From Chitinophagales bacterium (lineage in GTDB: Bacteria > Bacteroidota > Bacteroidia > Chitinophagales > UBA8649): a stretch of 64,000 nucleotides of DNA. This document shows positions 36,101 to 44,503 of the stretch, one piece after another (the first letter of the stretch is position 1; every line of letters starts with the position of its first letter). The position numbers and the translations under genes were made by a program. The stretch lies in NCBI GenBank assembly GCA_020635995.1, contig JACJYS010000005.1, positions 124,001 to 188,000 on the forward strand. Direction: 5' to 3'. Below the pieces are notes generated by a model. It was not told the DNA's origin. It searched no databases and saw only the letters and a list, made by a program, of their open reading frames with translations.

Positions 36101-36579
36101 ATGGGATAGCCTATTTTTTGAGCTTCTTTTAAAGCCGTATCAGTATTTGAAAGATCTATTTGACTATCTTCAATAACGGGCACATTAACAGCTCTTGCTA
36201 TCTTTTTAGCGGCCACTTTATCGCCCAGTTGTTCCATGCTTTCTGGCGATGGTCCTATAAATTTAATGCCTGCTTCTCTACATTTTTTAGCAAAAGCTAC
36301 ATTTTCCGATAAAAAACCATACCCCGGATGAATAGCATCAATTTTATTTTGCTTAGCTACGCTAATAATTTCATCTATATCTAAATAAGGCTTTAAAGGT
36401 TCTTCATTATTTCCTATTTGATAAGCTTCGTCTGCTTTATATCGGTGCAAAGAATATCTATCTTCAAAGGTGTAAACAGCTACTGTTCTAATTCCAAGTT
36501 CTGTAGCTGCTCTAAAAATTCTTATAGCTATTTCGCCTCTATTAGCTACTAAAAGTCTTTTAATTGGTAAATTATTCAT
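33136..36579 (-). CDS. pyc: Pyruvate carboxylase
   Basis: Anaplerotic ATP-dependent conversion of pyruvate to oxaloacetate. One 1147-residue chain: biotin carboxylase (about 5-460, GGGGRGMRVV ATP loop, EVNPRIQVEH), carboxyltransferase (about 530-830, YTDTTFRDAHQSLLATR and LHTHDTSS), PC-type tetramerisation region, and a C-terminal biotinyl domain with Lys1113 in EAMKMES. I start at the ATG of MNNLPIKRLL (36579), six codons inside the longest frame, because a TACCTTTG promoter box at 36587-36594 leaves almost no leader and GGAG sits just before this ATG. Confidence 0.96.
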   Translation of the reverse strand: MNNLPIKRLLVANRGEIAIRIFRAATELGIRTVAVYTFEDRYSLHRYKADEAYQIGNNEEPLKPYLDIDEIISVAKQNKIDAIHPGYGFLSENVAFAKKCREAGIKFIGPSPESMEQLGDKVAAKKIARAVNVPVIEDSQIDLSNTDTALKEAQKIGYPIMVKAAAGGGGRGMRVVNNDEELKKAFTEAKSEAKKAFGIDTIFLEKYISNPKHIEVQLLGDEEGHLVHLYERDCSVQRRFQKVVEVAPAPSIKQETKEKLYKYALNIGNYVNYYNAGTVEFLLDEKENIYFIEVNPRIQVEHTITEEVTGIDIVRTQILIACGLPLTHPSIYIKNQEDVPFQGFAIQCRITTEDPENNFQPDYGTIIAYRSASGMGIRLDEGSSYAGVTISPFFDSMLVKVSAWGRTLKGASERLSRALIEYRIRGVKTNIPFLMNVVQHPVFVNGEQTVNFIQNHPELFNYTEKRDRATKTLKYIADVIVNGNNDVKFVDENKEFRIPRVPSFHKFEDYPKGTKNLLQELGRDKFVDWIKTQNQVLYTDTTFRDAHQSLLATRVRTKDMLAVAESFAKNHPEVFSMEIWGGATFDVCMRFLKEDPWMRLKLLREAMPNILTQMLLRSSNAVGYTAYPDNLVANFIVKAAENGMDIFRIFDSLNWTKSMALSIKTVREETNSLAEACICYTGDILDANKQKFNLNYYVDLAKELEDMGAHILAIKDMAGLLTPYAAEKLITSLKQNISIPIHLHTHDTSSVQSATYLKAVEAGVDVVDVALSSMSGLTSQPNFNSIANMLKQHERGTDINIPKLNEFSNYWEDVREYYYPFESELKAGTAQVYENEIPGGQYSNLRPQARGLGIEDKFETIKQNYKDANDMFGGLIKVTPSSKVVGDMAMFMTSNGYTKEDILTKGADISFPDSVINFFKGDLGQPYGGFPSALQKIILKDRKPYTERPNEHLEPVDFEKELKAFKKEFGKDKTELDFLSYKLYPKVYTDFHKFNVAYGEVGVIPTPTFFYGMKQNEEIMIEISEGKNIIVKYLNVTAPDADGNRSVYFKLNGQNRHIQVQDKSLNIEVISNKKANGDNEIGAPLQGKLTQVLVKAGEKVAKNQPLFLIEAMKMESTIVAPHEGKVLEVVLAENQMVQQDDLVIVLG

Positions 36580-36586
36580 CTTGCTC

Positions 36587-36594
36587 CAAAGGTA
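36587..36594 (-). promoter_or_regulatory. -7 box for pyc, near-leaderless
   Basis: TACCTTTG on the minus strand fits TAnnTTTG and ends 7 bp before the pyc ATG at 36579, so transcription would start at or within a few bases of the start codon. The GGAG just after the box may instead be a ribosome binding site. Confidence 0.4.
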
Positions 36595-36618
36595 CAAAAT
36601 GAAGCATTAAATTAAGCA

Positions 36619-36651
36619 ATAAAAAAGCCATTCCGAAATTCAGAATGGCTT
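36619..36651 (-). terminator. Terminator of the 36677-39571 TonB receptor
   Basis: AAGCCATTC (36625-36633) and GAATGGCTT (36643-36651) form a nine-base stem; on the minus strand it is followed by TTTTTATTG. Confidence 0.85.
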
Positions 36652-36676
36652 CCCTATTGTTAGCAGTATAAATATA

Positions 36677-39571
36677 TTATTCTACTGATGAAGTATGTTT
36701 ATTTTTACCAATATTGTAGTTAAAAGTATGAGATACTTTAAACATGGCATAAAAACCTATAGCAGGTGTACCCGGGAAACGTTGGAATTTATAATTTCCA
36801 ATGTTGTAAAAGTTACCCGATAAAATTGTGTTTTTAGAAAAATTAGGACGGTAAGAAACACTTAAATCAATTAAATTAGCAGCACTAACTTCTCCTACAT
36901 AAATAGCAGAATTTGCGGGGAAAGCATCTTGCCATCTCCAGTTTATACCTGCACCTAAACCAATATTAGCAATATTAGCTGCTTCTACTGATAATGAAGT
37001 TTTGAATTTTGGAGCATTCAATGCTACATATCCATCTGCTGCGCCATCTAAAGCTATTCTATCTTTATTTAAGAAAGAGAACATACCTGAAACAGTTAAA
37101 TCTGTCTTTTTAATTTTTTGTAAATATGTTGCGCCTATATCTCCACCAAACATACTAACTCTACCTAAATTAAAGTAAGTTAGTACTAGATCAGAATTAA
37201 CATAATCGCTTTCAGGTGCTAATGTTCCAACTGAAAAATCGTAAATATATCCATTTGAAGTTGGGTCAGAAGGGTCTCCTGCAAGTAAGCCCATAATTTC
37301 TTGATATACATTACCATCTCCATTTTGATCTAAATTAATAGAAGCTGAAAGTCCACCAGATAATACATCATTATATGTTAACCCAGGAAGATAATCTTCT
37401 TGTAAGTTAGCAGCTATTGTAGTTGCAATTGCGCCAGATAATTGCGTTGGATCAAACTGTACTCTATATGATGCAGGAGTTAATGGACTTGTAAAATTAT
37501 CAATAATATTGTAGTAAAAATCTGCAGAAACAAAAAACTTATCAGCAATTATACCTTTATAACCTAATTCAAAAGTTTGAGTTACTTCACTTTTAACTGA
37601 TTCTTTATCAGAAACTGAAGCATAATCAAACTCTTCGTTGGTTATAAAATCATAAACTTTTAAATCAACATTATTAACTGGAGAACTAGCATCTGTTAAA
37701 CCTGCAGTTAATGCAGTCATTAAACCTTGACCAACAGTTGCTCCTGCCCCTAAAGCTTCTCCTAGTACTGCTCCAATTGATTGTGTAACATCTTGGAATA
37801 ACAAATAATTTTGAGAATTATCAGCTACATTAAACCAATTACCTCCAGTATTTGTATATGCAGATGGAGCTCTAAATTGGGCATTTCCATCTACACCATA
37901 ATTATATGAAAAACCAGAAGGATTTCCTAAACCTCTTGCAATAATCCCGTTAGGAATAAATGTATTAGGTAAATCTAATGCAGTTGTTAAAGCAGAAGGT
38001 GATGAGAATGCTCGATTATACGTTGCACGTAATGTATGTCTAGTAGTTGGTTTATATACTAAAGCTGCTCGAGGCGAAACCATAAATTCCTTAATTCTAT
38101 CTTGATAATCACCACGTAAAGCTGCAATTATATCTAATTTTTTAATTGGGTGATATTCCGCTTGCGCATATAATCCATACTGATTTATATTATCATCATC
38201 TTCGTATCTTCCATATATTGTTCCATCAGAATTTGGTCTTGTCAATAAGAAATCTACTCCATAAATAAAGTCAAACATTTCTTTTATGTGAGAACTATGC
38301 TGCAATTGTATTCCATGAAATTTAGATTTATCTACCAATGTTTGATAATTAAAAGGACCTTCTTGATCGGAAGTTATTTGAGGGATTAAGTAAGTATCAC
38401 CTGAATTACTAGCATTTAAGAAGTAGTTAAAATACAATTCTTTCCATCTAAATCTTGCTTGACCATAAGCATAACCCCATCCCACACCTTGTGCTGCACC
38501 TAAACCAGTTAACTCTAGGTTTGAAGTATTAGCATAACCTGCACTTAAAGTAACATCAATATCTTTTGTTACAGCAAAATCAAATCTTCCGTCAACATTA
38601 TATTTTCTTAAAAAGAAATCTCTTCCTGCATCTTGTAATCCTCTAGCCGAATCAACTACAAAAGCAGTTCCATCTTTAACAGTTCCAAAATAGTATTTAT
38701 CTCCCCATGTAGGTTCTCTTGGGTCATAATATTCAAAATCATGACCTTGCATATATCCACCTGATATTTTAAACCCTACTTTATCATTAATTTTTTGAGC
38801 ATGACGCACACTTGGAGCCCATACACTTCTACTACCTCCTGTAAAACTTATAGTAGTTTCTGCATTATGGTCAGCACTCATAGCTAATGGAGATTTTGTA
38901 ATTATATGCATTACCCCATTAGAAGCATTAGGACCATACAAAGCAGAACCTGGACCTCTTATAATTTCTATTTTTTCTATATCCTCATTACTACTTGGTA
39001 ATAATTGAAAAGCATTAACTTTTAATGAAGGTACACGCCCTATTCTATTATCTACCATAGTCAATACTGAACCTGAGAAGATATTATTAAACCCTCTTAC
39101 AGATACATTTTGAGATACTAAACCTGTTGGCATAACATCTACACCTGGTATTCCTTTTAAGTTATCTGTTGCTGATACTGCAGCTGTGTTTTCAATTTTT
39201 TCAGCATTAATTAATGAAACAGAAGCAGGAGCATCAAGCACTCTCTCTTTTCTTTTGGAAGCAGAAATAACTACAGCATCTAAGCCTATTTCATCTACTT
39301 CCATTTTAGGATTAATAGCCGTTCCACTGTAAGGAACTTCTTTATCTCTATATCCTACAAATCGGAAAATGATAACCGGATTTTCTTTTGTAAGATTCAA
39401 TGAAAATTTTCCATCAAAATCTGTGGTAACTCCATTTGTTGTACCTTTTTCAATAACATTAACACCAAACATGGGTTCGTTATTTTCATCTACAACTCTA
39501 CCTGTTGCAGTTTGTGCAAGTGTAATTCCAGCACATAACATGGCTAGAACAAAAACATAAATTTTCTTCAT
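36677..39571 (-). CDS. TonB-dependent receptor with regulatory-like N-domain
   Basis: A 964-residue outer membrane transporter. Signal peptide 1-19 (AGITLAQ), carboxypeptidase-regulatory-like domain (about 20-98, GRVVDENNEPMFGVNV, TDFDGKFSL), TonB-plug (about 105-225: VISASKRKERVLDAP, NVSVRGFNNI, IEKIEIIRGPGSALYGPNAS) and a barrel to the C-terminus ending HTFNYNIGKNKHTSSVE. No SusD-like partner gene is adjacent, so a glycan role is not supported; the ligand is unknown. It has its own promoter and terminator. Confidence 0.9.
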   Translation of the reverse strand: MKKIYVFVLAMLCAGITLAQTATGRVVDENNEPMFGVNVIEKGTTNGVTTDFDGKFSLNLTKENPVIIFRFVGYRDKEVPYSGTAINPKMEVDEIGLDAVVISASKRKERVLDAPASVSLINAEKIENTAAVSATDNLKGIPGVDVMPTGLVSQNVSVRGFNNIFSGSVLTMVDNRIGRVPSLKVNAFQLLPSSNEDIEKIEIIRGPGSALYGPNASNGVMHIITKSPLAMSADHNAETTISFTGGSRSVWAPSVRHAQKINDKVGFKISGGYMQGHDFEYYDPREPTWGDKYYFGTVKDGTAFVVDSARGLQDAGRDFFLRKYNVDGRFDFAVTKDIDVTLSAGYANTSNLELTGLGAAQGVGWGYAYGQARFRWKELYFNYFLNASNSGDTYLIPQITSDQEGPFNYQTLVDKSKFHGIQLQHSSHIKEMFDFIYGVDFLLTRPNSDGTIYGRYEDDDNINQYGLYAQAEYHPIKKLDIIAALRGDYQDRIKEFMVSPRAALVYKPTTRHTLRATYNRAFSSPSALTTALDLPNTFIPNGIIARGLGNPSGFSYNYGVDGNAQFRAPSAYTNTGGNWFNVADNSQNYLLFQDVTQSIGAVLGEALGAGATVGQGLMTALTAGLTDASSPVNNVDLKVYDFITNEEFDYASVSDKESVKSEVTQTFELGYKGIIADKFFVSADFYYNIIDNFTSPLTPASYRVQFDPTQLSGAIATTIAANLQEDYLPGLTYNDVLSGGLSASINLDQNGDGNVYQEIMGLLAGDPSDPTSNGYIYDFSVGTLAPESDYVNSDLVLTYFNLGRVSMFGGDIGATYLQKIKKTDLTVSGMFSFLNKDRIALDGAADGYVALNAPKFKTSLSVEAANIANIGLGAGINWRWQDAFPANSAIYVGEVSAANLIDLSVSYRPNFSKNTILSGNFYNIGNYKFQRFPGTPAIGFYAMFKVSHTFNYNIGKNKHTSSVE

Positions 39572-39591
39572 ATTGTCTTTTTTGGTTAAAA

Positions 39592-39599
39592 CAAAACTA
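39592..39599 (-). promoter_or_regulatory. -7 box for the 39571 TonB receptor
   Basis: TAGTTTTG on the minus strand, 20 bp before the ATG. A TTTG lies 24 bp further upstream, slightly too far for an ideal -33 box. Confidence 0.45.
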
Positions 39600-39650
39600 A
39601 AGAAATTTTTTTAATTATTTTAACAAAAATGAAAGAGAAAGTATTAAAAT

Positions 39651-39682
39651 AAAAAAGGAGTACTAAAAAGCACTCCTTTTCT
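39651..39682 (-). terminator. Terminator of the OmpA-family gene
   Basis: AAAAGGAGT (39653-39661) and ACTCCTTTT (39672-39680) form a nine-base stem, followed on the minus strand by TTATTTT. Confidence 0.85.
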
Positions 39683-39700
39683 ATTTATTTTATTGATATT

Positions 39701-41584
39701 TTAATCATTTTGTCCAGCTTTTATGCCCGGATGTGGAGCTGCCGGATTGCTACTTCCTTTATCATTTGGTCCAGCTTGTGTTAAGCTAACTTTTCTTTCT
39801 CTATACTGAGCTGCTCTTGAAGTTCCTTCAGCATTAGATTCTCCTTCAAAATTAACGATAAATCTATTTCTGTCTATACCGTAATTTTTATTTAAGTAAT
39901 CTATAACTGCGTTAACTCTATTCCAAGATAATTGTTCATTATACTTGTCATTATCATCTTTATCAGTCATTCCTGTAGCGTTTATCATCATATCTGGGCA
40001 AGAAACCATTTTATCAGCCAATATACTTAAATGAGCATAAAATTCTGGCTTGATATCGTATCTATCTTTATCAAAATGAACAGACGGGAATACAGCATCA
40101 TCGCATCCACAACATGCTCCACCATTACTATTATCTTCTACTGGAGGTAAAATAGCTACACCTTTTGCATCCACAGGTAATCCTGGTTGAGAGAATGGCT
40201 CATCATCTTCATAATCTTTAACCCCATCACCATCACTATCTAAAGCTATACCTTTAGGATTTACAGGAGCACCTTCAGGAGTATTTTCTTCTTGGTCTAA
40301 TCTATTTGGCACACCATCTTTATCATCATCTTGCAGTAAATCGTTAATAGCTTCTTCTGGATCTGCTTCAGCTAATTTTTGATATGTATAGTGCATAGGA
40401 TTTAACAGAGTAGTTGATTCTGTTTTCTTTTTACCTATTAATTTGAATGTCAAACCTAAAGTTGTATTGGTGTAGGTGTCATAATCTCTAGTTAAACTTC
40501 TAGACCCTCCTCCTGTACCAGTAGAAACAGGCTCTTCCCATCTCATACCATCTACTAAATCATCTCTAGTAAACATCATTCTTGTTTGTAAGTCTAAATT
40601 CATAAACCTATTTAAACGGAAAGTCATCCCAAAACCAGCACCAAATACTGGTCTAAAACTATAGCTTCCAATAAAATTTGCATCTTTTGAATTAGGTTGT
40701 CCCTCTGCACGAGTTTCATAAACTCCGTTTCTCATAGCATTTAATGCTTTAATAACATCTTTTTTAGATACTCCATCATTATCTACATCTGGCATATTTG
40801 CAAGTGAATAATCATAAGGTTGTCCGTTATCATCTAATTGGTCATACCAAGTTTGATATAAAAATCCTCCACCAGTTACAAAGGCATTAAATACAACTTT
40901 AGTTCTTTCTTTATGAAAACGTACATTTCCAAAACTAATAACTGCATCTAAAGTAACATCATGAGCTACGGTATGAGAATTATGGAAAATTCTACTACCA
41001 ACTGCATAATTGTCTCCAAGTTGTCTATCTTTTGTACTATTTATTTGATCAAAAGTTAATGTACTTGCTTTCCAATCTGTATTCCACATCTCCATGAAAT
41101 CATAATTTAAACGCATAGAAAACATATATGAGAATGGCTTAATAACTGTTACTCCAAAAGTATAACCTGGCACAAAAGGCTTATTCCCTTTAAAAAAGTT
41201 TTGACTAACATCTCCATTTACTTGAGAAATACCTCCTCTCAAACCAATTTGCCATGCATTTTTTGGCTTTGCAGGAAAATAGTATTGATTATCCATGTAG
41301 GCATCTTGTTGCTTCTTTTTCTTTTTTTGCTGATTAAAGCCTTGCTCTACATCATACAATGGCATTTCAGGTTTAGATACATCACGTCTATCGTCTAACT
41401 GATATTTGTCTCCTTCAGGTTCTCCAATGAAAACATCAGCATCATCACCTTTTTTCTTCTTTTTGTCTTTTTTACTTTGCTTTTCTTTCTTTTCTTTCTT
41501 AGTTTCTTTGGTATCTGTACCGTCTTGAGCCATTACCCCAGCAACTAACACAAAGCTTAGAAAAATTGTAAATAACTGTTTCAT
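39701..41584 (-). CDS. OmpA-family outer membrane protein
   Basis: A 627-residue envelope protein. Signal peptide 1-19 (AGVMAQ), a long Lys/Glu-rich segment (about 24-45), an eight-strand-type barrel region (about 105-395), two or three calcium-binding thrombospondin type 3 units (DDDKDGVPNRLDQE, DSDGDGVKDYEDDE, about 420-465), a cysteine-rich GGACCGCDD patch, and a C-terminal OmpA/MotB peptidoglycan-binding domain (about 485-600, FDKDRYDIKPEF). It likely ties outer membrane to peptidoglycan. A textbook promoter lies upstream. Confidence 0.92.
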   Translation of the reverse strand: MKQLFTIFLSFVLVAGVMAQDGTDTKETKKEKKEKQSKKDKKKKKGDDADVFIGEPEGDKYQLDDRRDVSKPEMPLYDVEQGFNQQKKKKKQQDAYMDNQYYFPAKPKNAWQIGLRGGISQVNGDVSQNFFKGNKPFVPGYTFGVTVIKPFSYMFSMRLNYDFMEMWNTDWKASTLTFDQINSTKDRQLGDNYAVGSRIFHNSHTVAHDVTLDAVISFGNVRFHKERTKVVFNAFVTGGGFLYQTWYDQLDDNGQPYDYSLANMPDVDNDGVSKKDVIKALNAMRNGVYETRAEGQPNSKDANFIGSYSFRPVFGAGFGMTFRLNRFMNLDLQTRMMFTRDDLVDGMRWEEPVSTGTGGGSRSLTRDYDTYTNTTLGLTFKLIGKKKTESTTLLNPMHYTYQKLAEADPEEAINDLLQDDDKDGVPNRLDQEENTPEGAPVNPKGIALDSDGDGVKDYEDDEPFSQPGLPVDAKGVAILPPVEDNSNGGACCGCDDAVFPSVHFDKDRYDIKPEFYAHLSILADKMVSCPDMMINATGMTDKDDNDKYNEQLSWNRVNAVIDYLNKNYGIDRNRFIVNFEGESNAEGTSRAAQYRERKVSLTQAGPNDKGSSNPAAPHPGIKAGQND

Positions 41585-41624
41585 TTTATTTTTAGTTATA
41601 TTGTTTTCAATAGTTATAAGTGGA

Positions 41625-41656
41625 CAAAACTAAAGTATAATGTTAATAATTACAAA
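41625..41656 (-). promoter_or_regulatory. Full Bacteroidota promoter of the OmpA-family gene
   Basis: On the minus strand TTTG (41653-41656), 20-bp spacer, TAGTTTTG (41625-41632). This fits the Bacteroidota sigma-factor consensus for both boxes and spacing; the leader would be about 35 nt. Confidence 0.7.
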
Positions 41657-41675
41657 TTATCAACACTTTATTTTT

Positions 41676-42662
41676 TTAAATGCTCCAATAATTATTCCCT
41701 CTTATTACGGAGTTTAAATACTCTTTGTTACTAACTGATAATTTTTCTTTCTTTTGTTTAGCCAATTTATTTTCATAAATAACGCCAAACAACTTTGGAA
41801 ATTTCTCATCAATATCTACAACACTACAAAGAATATTAGCCTTTATTTTATCCTTACTGTCATGAATCCACAAATCGTTATCACTAACATCTGCTCTATT
41901 CACAACAATAGGTGTTAATCCATCAAATTTTATGCCTAATTCTTCATTCTCTCCAAAAATTAATGGTTTTTCATCTTCTAAAAATAGTGTATTCCTTTTT
42001 TGAAGTGCTTTATCTGTATAGTTTTCAAATGTGCCATCGTTAAAAATATGGCAATTTTGGTAAATTTCTAAAAAGGAAGCCCCTTCGTGATTTTTAGTTT
42101 CTATAAGCATATTTTGCAGGTGCTTAGCTTCTCTGTCTATTGACCGAGCCACAAAAGTAGCTCCAGCACCCAACACCAAACTCAATGTATTAAAAGGCTT
42201 AGTGTCATTTCCAAAAGGACTGGATTTTGTTATCAAATTTTGTTTTGATGTTGGAGAATATTGCCCTTTTGTTAATCCGTAAATTTCATTATTAAAAAGT
42301 AAAACATTTACATCTATATCTCTTCGCAATAAATGTATTAAATGATTTCCACCTATAGATAAAGCATCTCCGTCTCCTGTAACAATCCAAACATCTAAAT
42401 CCGGTCTTGTCTTTTTAAGCCCTGTAGCTATGGCGGTAGCCCTACCATGAATACTGTGCATTCCGTAGGTGTTCATATAATAAGGAAACCTTGAGGAACA
42501 ACCTATCCCCGAAATAAAAACTGTTTTATCCGAATTAGCACCCGTTTTAGCCAATACCATTTGGGTTTGTTTCAGTATAGCAAAATCTCCACATCCGGGA
42601 CACCACCTAATATCTTGGTCGCTTGCAAAATCCTTTGCTGTTAGCTTTTCACTCATCTGCAC
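41676..42662 (-). CDS. 2-oxoacid:ferredoxin oxidoreductase, beta subunit
   Basis: The TPP- and cluster-binding subunit of a KorAB-type enzyme that converts 2-oxoacids (2-oxoglutarate most often) and CoA to acyl-CoA, reducing ferredoxin. 328 residues with CPGCG (21-25), the TPP-binding GDGDALSIGGNHLIHLLRR at about 97-115 and FNNEIYGLTKGQYSPTS. The start overlaps the alpha subunit by 14 bp; an alternative ATG two codons in (42656) is equally good. Last gene of the purF-korA-korB group. Confidence 0.93.
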   Translation of the reverse strand: MQMSEKLTAKDFASDQDIRWCPGCGDFAILKQTQMVLAKTGANSDKTVFISGIGCSSRFPYYMNTYGMHSIHGRATAIATGLKKTRPDLDVWIVTGDGDALSIGGNHLIHLLRRDIDVNVLLFNNEIYGLTKGQYSPTSKQNLITKSSPFGNDTKPFNTLSLVLGAGATFVARSIDREAKHLQNMLIETKNHEGASFLEIYQNCHIFNDGTFENYTDKALQKRNTLFLEDEKPLIFGENEELGIKFDGLTPIVVNRADVSDNDLWIHDSKDKIKANILCSVVDIDEKFPKLFGVIYENKLAKQKKEKLSVSNKEYLNSVIRGNNYWSI

Positions 42663-44502
42663 CTCCTAATCCTATTATTTGCTCTACTTTATCTACTATT
42701 TCTTGAGTTTTGAAAGGAACACCTTGTATTTTGTTTAACTTTAAAAACTTATAATTAGTAAAATTAGTTTGAAGCAATTTTATCAATTGCCCCGTATTTA
42801 ATTCCGGGACTAATATATATTTGTATTTACTAAAATAATCTTCTAAGTTTTGAGGGAAAGGGTTGATAAAATCTATCTGGATATGTCCTACTTTATAAGC
42901 ATTATTGTTTAATAACTTTGTAGCTGTTTTTATAGCTCCATAAGTATTTCCCCAGCCTACTATTAATAAATCGCCCGCTTCAACGCCACTATTAAGCTCT
43001 TGTTTTGGTAATATTTTTTGAACATTAGCAACTTTTTGCTGCCTAATATTGGTCATTAACTGATGATTTTCCGGCACATAACTTACATTTCCTGTATTGT
43101 ATTCCTTCTCTAAACCACCAATTCTGTGTGTTTTACCTTCTGTGCCCGGCACTACCCAATCTCTAACTAAATTTTCATTTCTTTTATATGGTAAAAAAGT
43201 ATTTTCATCCTGCTCAATATTTTTTTGCAAATTAATTTCAGGTAAATCTTCTAATTGCTGTATTTTCCATGGCTCACTACCATTAGCTAAATATCCATCG
43301 CTTAAAAAAATAACGGGTGTCATATATTCTATGGCTATTTTAGAAGCCCAATAAACCTGCTGAAAACAATTGGAAGGACTATGAGCAGCAATTATAGGTA
43401 ATGGCGAATCTCCATTTCTTCCGTACATAGCAAAAAGCAAATCTGACTGCTCTGTTTTAGTAGGCATACCCGTTGAAGGCCCTGCTCTTTGTACATCTAC
43501 TACCACTAAAGGCAGTTCTAACATTAAGGCTAAATTAATTGCCTCAGATTTTAAAGCCAACCCCGGCCCCGAAGTTCCTGTAGTACCCAACGCTCCACCA
43601 AAAGATGCTCCTATGGCGGCACTAACAGCGGCTATTTCATCTTCTGCTTGAAAACACGATACGTTTCCGCCCTCTTTTGTGTGTTTAGACAGCTCATGCA
43701 AAATATCTGAAGCTGGTGTAATAGGATAGCTTCCGTAAAACAAAGGTAAATTTGCATTTGCTGCGGCAGCCATCAGTCCATACGCTGTAGCTTGATTGCC
43801 CATTATATTTCTATATACACCTTTTTCTTTCTCTATAGGTTTTATAGTTGTTTTAAAAGCAAAAAGTTCCGCTGTTTCGCCATAATAATATCCCGATTTT
43901 AAAGCTATCTCATTAGCCTCTTTTATATTGTTTTTAAACTTTTTGTCTATAAAATTGAGTACTGAATCTAAATCTCGGTTATAAATCCACAGCAATAAAC
44001 CCAAAACGAACATATTTTTACTTCTTAGCTTCTCTTTAGGTTCTATGTCTATATTTTCTAAAGCTAAAATGGTTTGTTCTGTAATATCTAAAGTAATTAA
44101 TTTATAGGGTGCAAAAACATCATTTTCCAATAGGTTTTCATTAGGGTTATATCCTGCCAATCTTAAATTTTTAGTATCAAACCCCGCTTTATCGGCTATT
44201 ACTATGCCGCCTTTTTTTAAAGATTTTAAAGAATCTTTTATTGCCGCAGCATTCATTGCTACTAAAACATCGTATTCATCTCCCGGAGAATGAATATCGT
44301 AGCTACCAAAATTTATTTGAAAACCCGACACGCCATGTATCGTTCCTTGCGGTGCTCTTATTTCTGCCGGATAATTGGGGAAAGTTGTGAAATCATTGCC
44401 ATATAAAGCTGTGTTATTTGTAAACTGTGTACCTGTTAATTGCATTCCATCGCCAGAATCTCCGGCAAATTTTATAACAATATTTTCTTTTTCTTCGGAC
44501 AT
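42649..44502 (-). CDS. 2-oxoacid:ferredoxin oxidoreductase, gamma-alpha fusion subunit
   Basis: A 617-residue KorA in which the gamma domain is fused in front: VIKFAGDSGDGMQLTG at about 9-24, then the alpha pyrimidine-binding domain from about 210 (GNQATAYGLMAAA, YGSYPITPASDILHEL, QAEDEIAAVSAAIGASFGGA, TGTSGPGLALKSEA) and a C-terminal domain II (GDLLIVGWGNTYGAI). This fusion is usual in Bacteroidota and other KorAB enzymes. Begins 2 bp after the upstream purF-like gene on the same strand, suggesting cotranscription. Confidence 0.93.
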   Translation of the reverse strand: MSEEKENIVIKFAGDSGDGMQLTGTQFTNNTALYGNDFTTFPNYPAEIRAPQGTIHGVSGFQINFGSYDIHSPGDEYDVLVAMNAAAIKDSLKSLKKGGIVIADKAGFDTKNLRLAGYNPNENLLENDVFAPYKLITLDITEQTILALENIDIEPKEKLRSKNMFVLGLLLWIYNRDLDSVLNFIDKKFKNNIKEANEIALKSGYYYGETAELFAFKTTIKPIEKEKGVYRNIMGNQATAYGLMAAAANANLPLFYGSYPITPASDILHELSKHTKEGGNVSCFQAEDEIAAVSAAIGASFGGALGTTGTSGPGLALKSEAINLALMLELPLVVVDVQRAGPSTGMPTKTEQSDLLFAMYGRNGDSPLPIIAAHSPSNCFQQVYWASKIAIEYMTPVIFLSDGYLANGSEPWKIQQLEDLPEINLQKNIEQDENTFLPYKRNENLVRDWVVPGTEGKTHRIGGLEKEYNTGNVSYVPENHQLMTNIRQQKVANVQKILPKQELNSGVEAGDLLIVGWGNTYGAIKTATKLLNNNAYKVGHIQIDFINPFPQNLEDYFSKYKYILVPELNTGQLIKLLQTNFTNYKFLKLNKIQGVPFKTQEIVDKVEQIIGLGGADE

Positions 44503-44503
44503 T

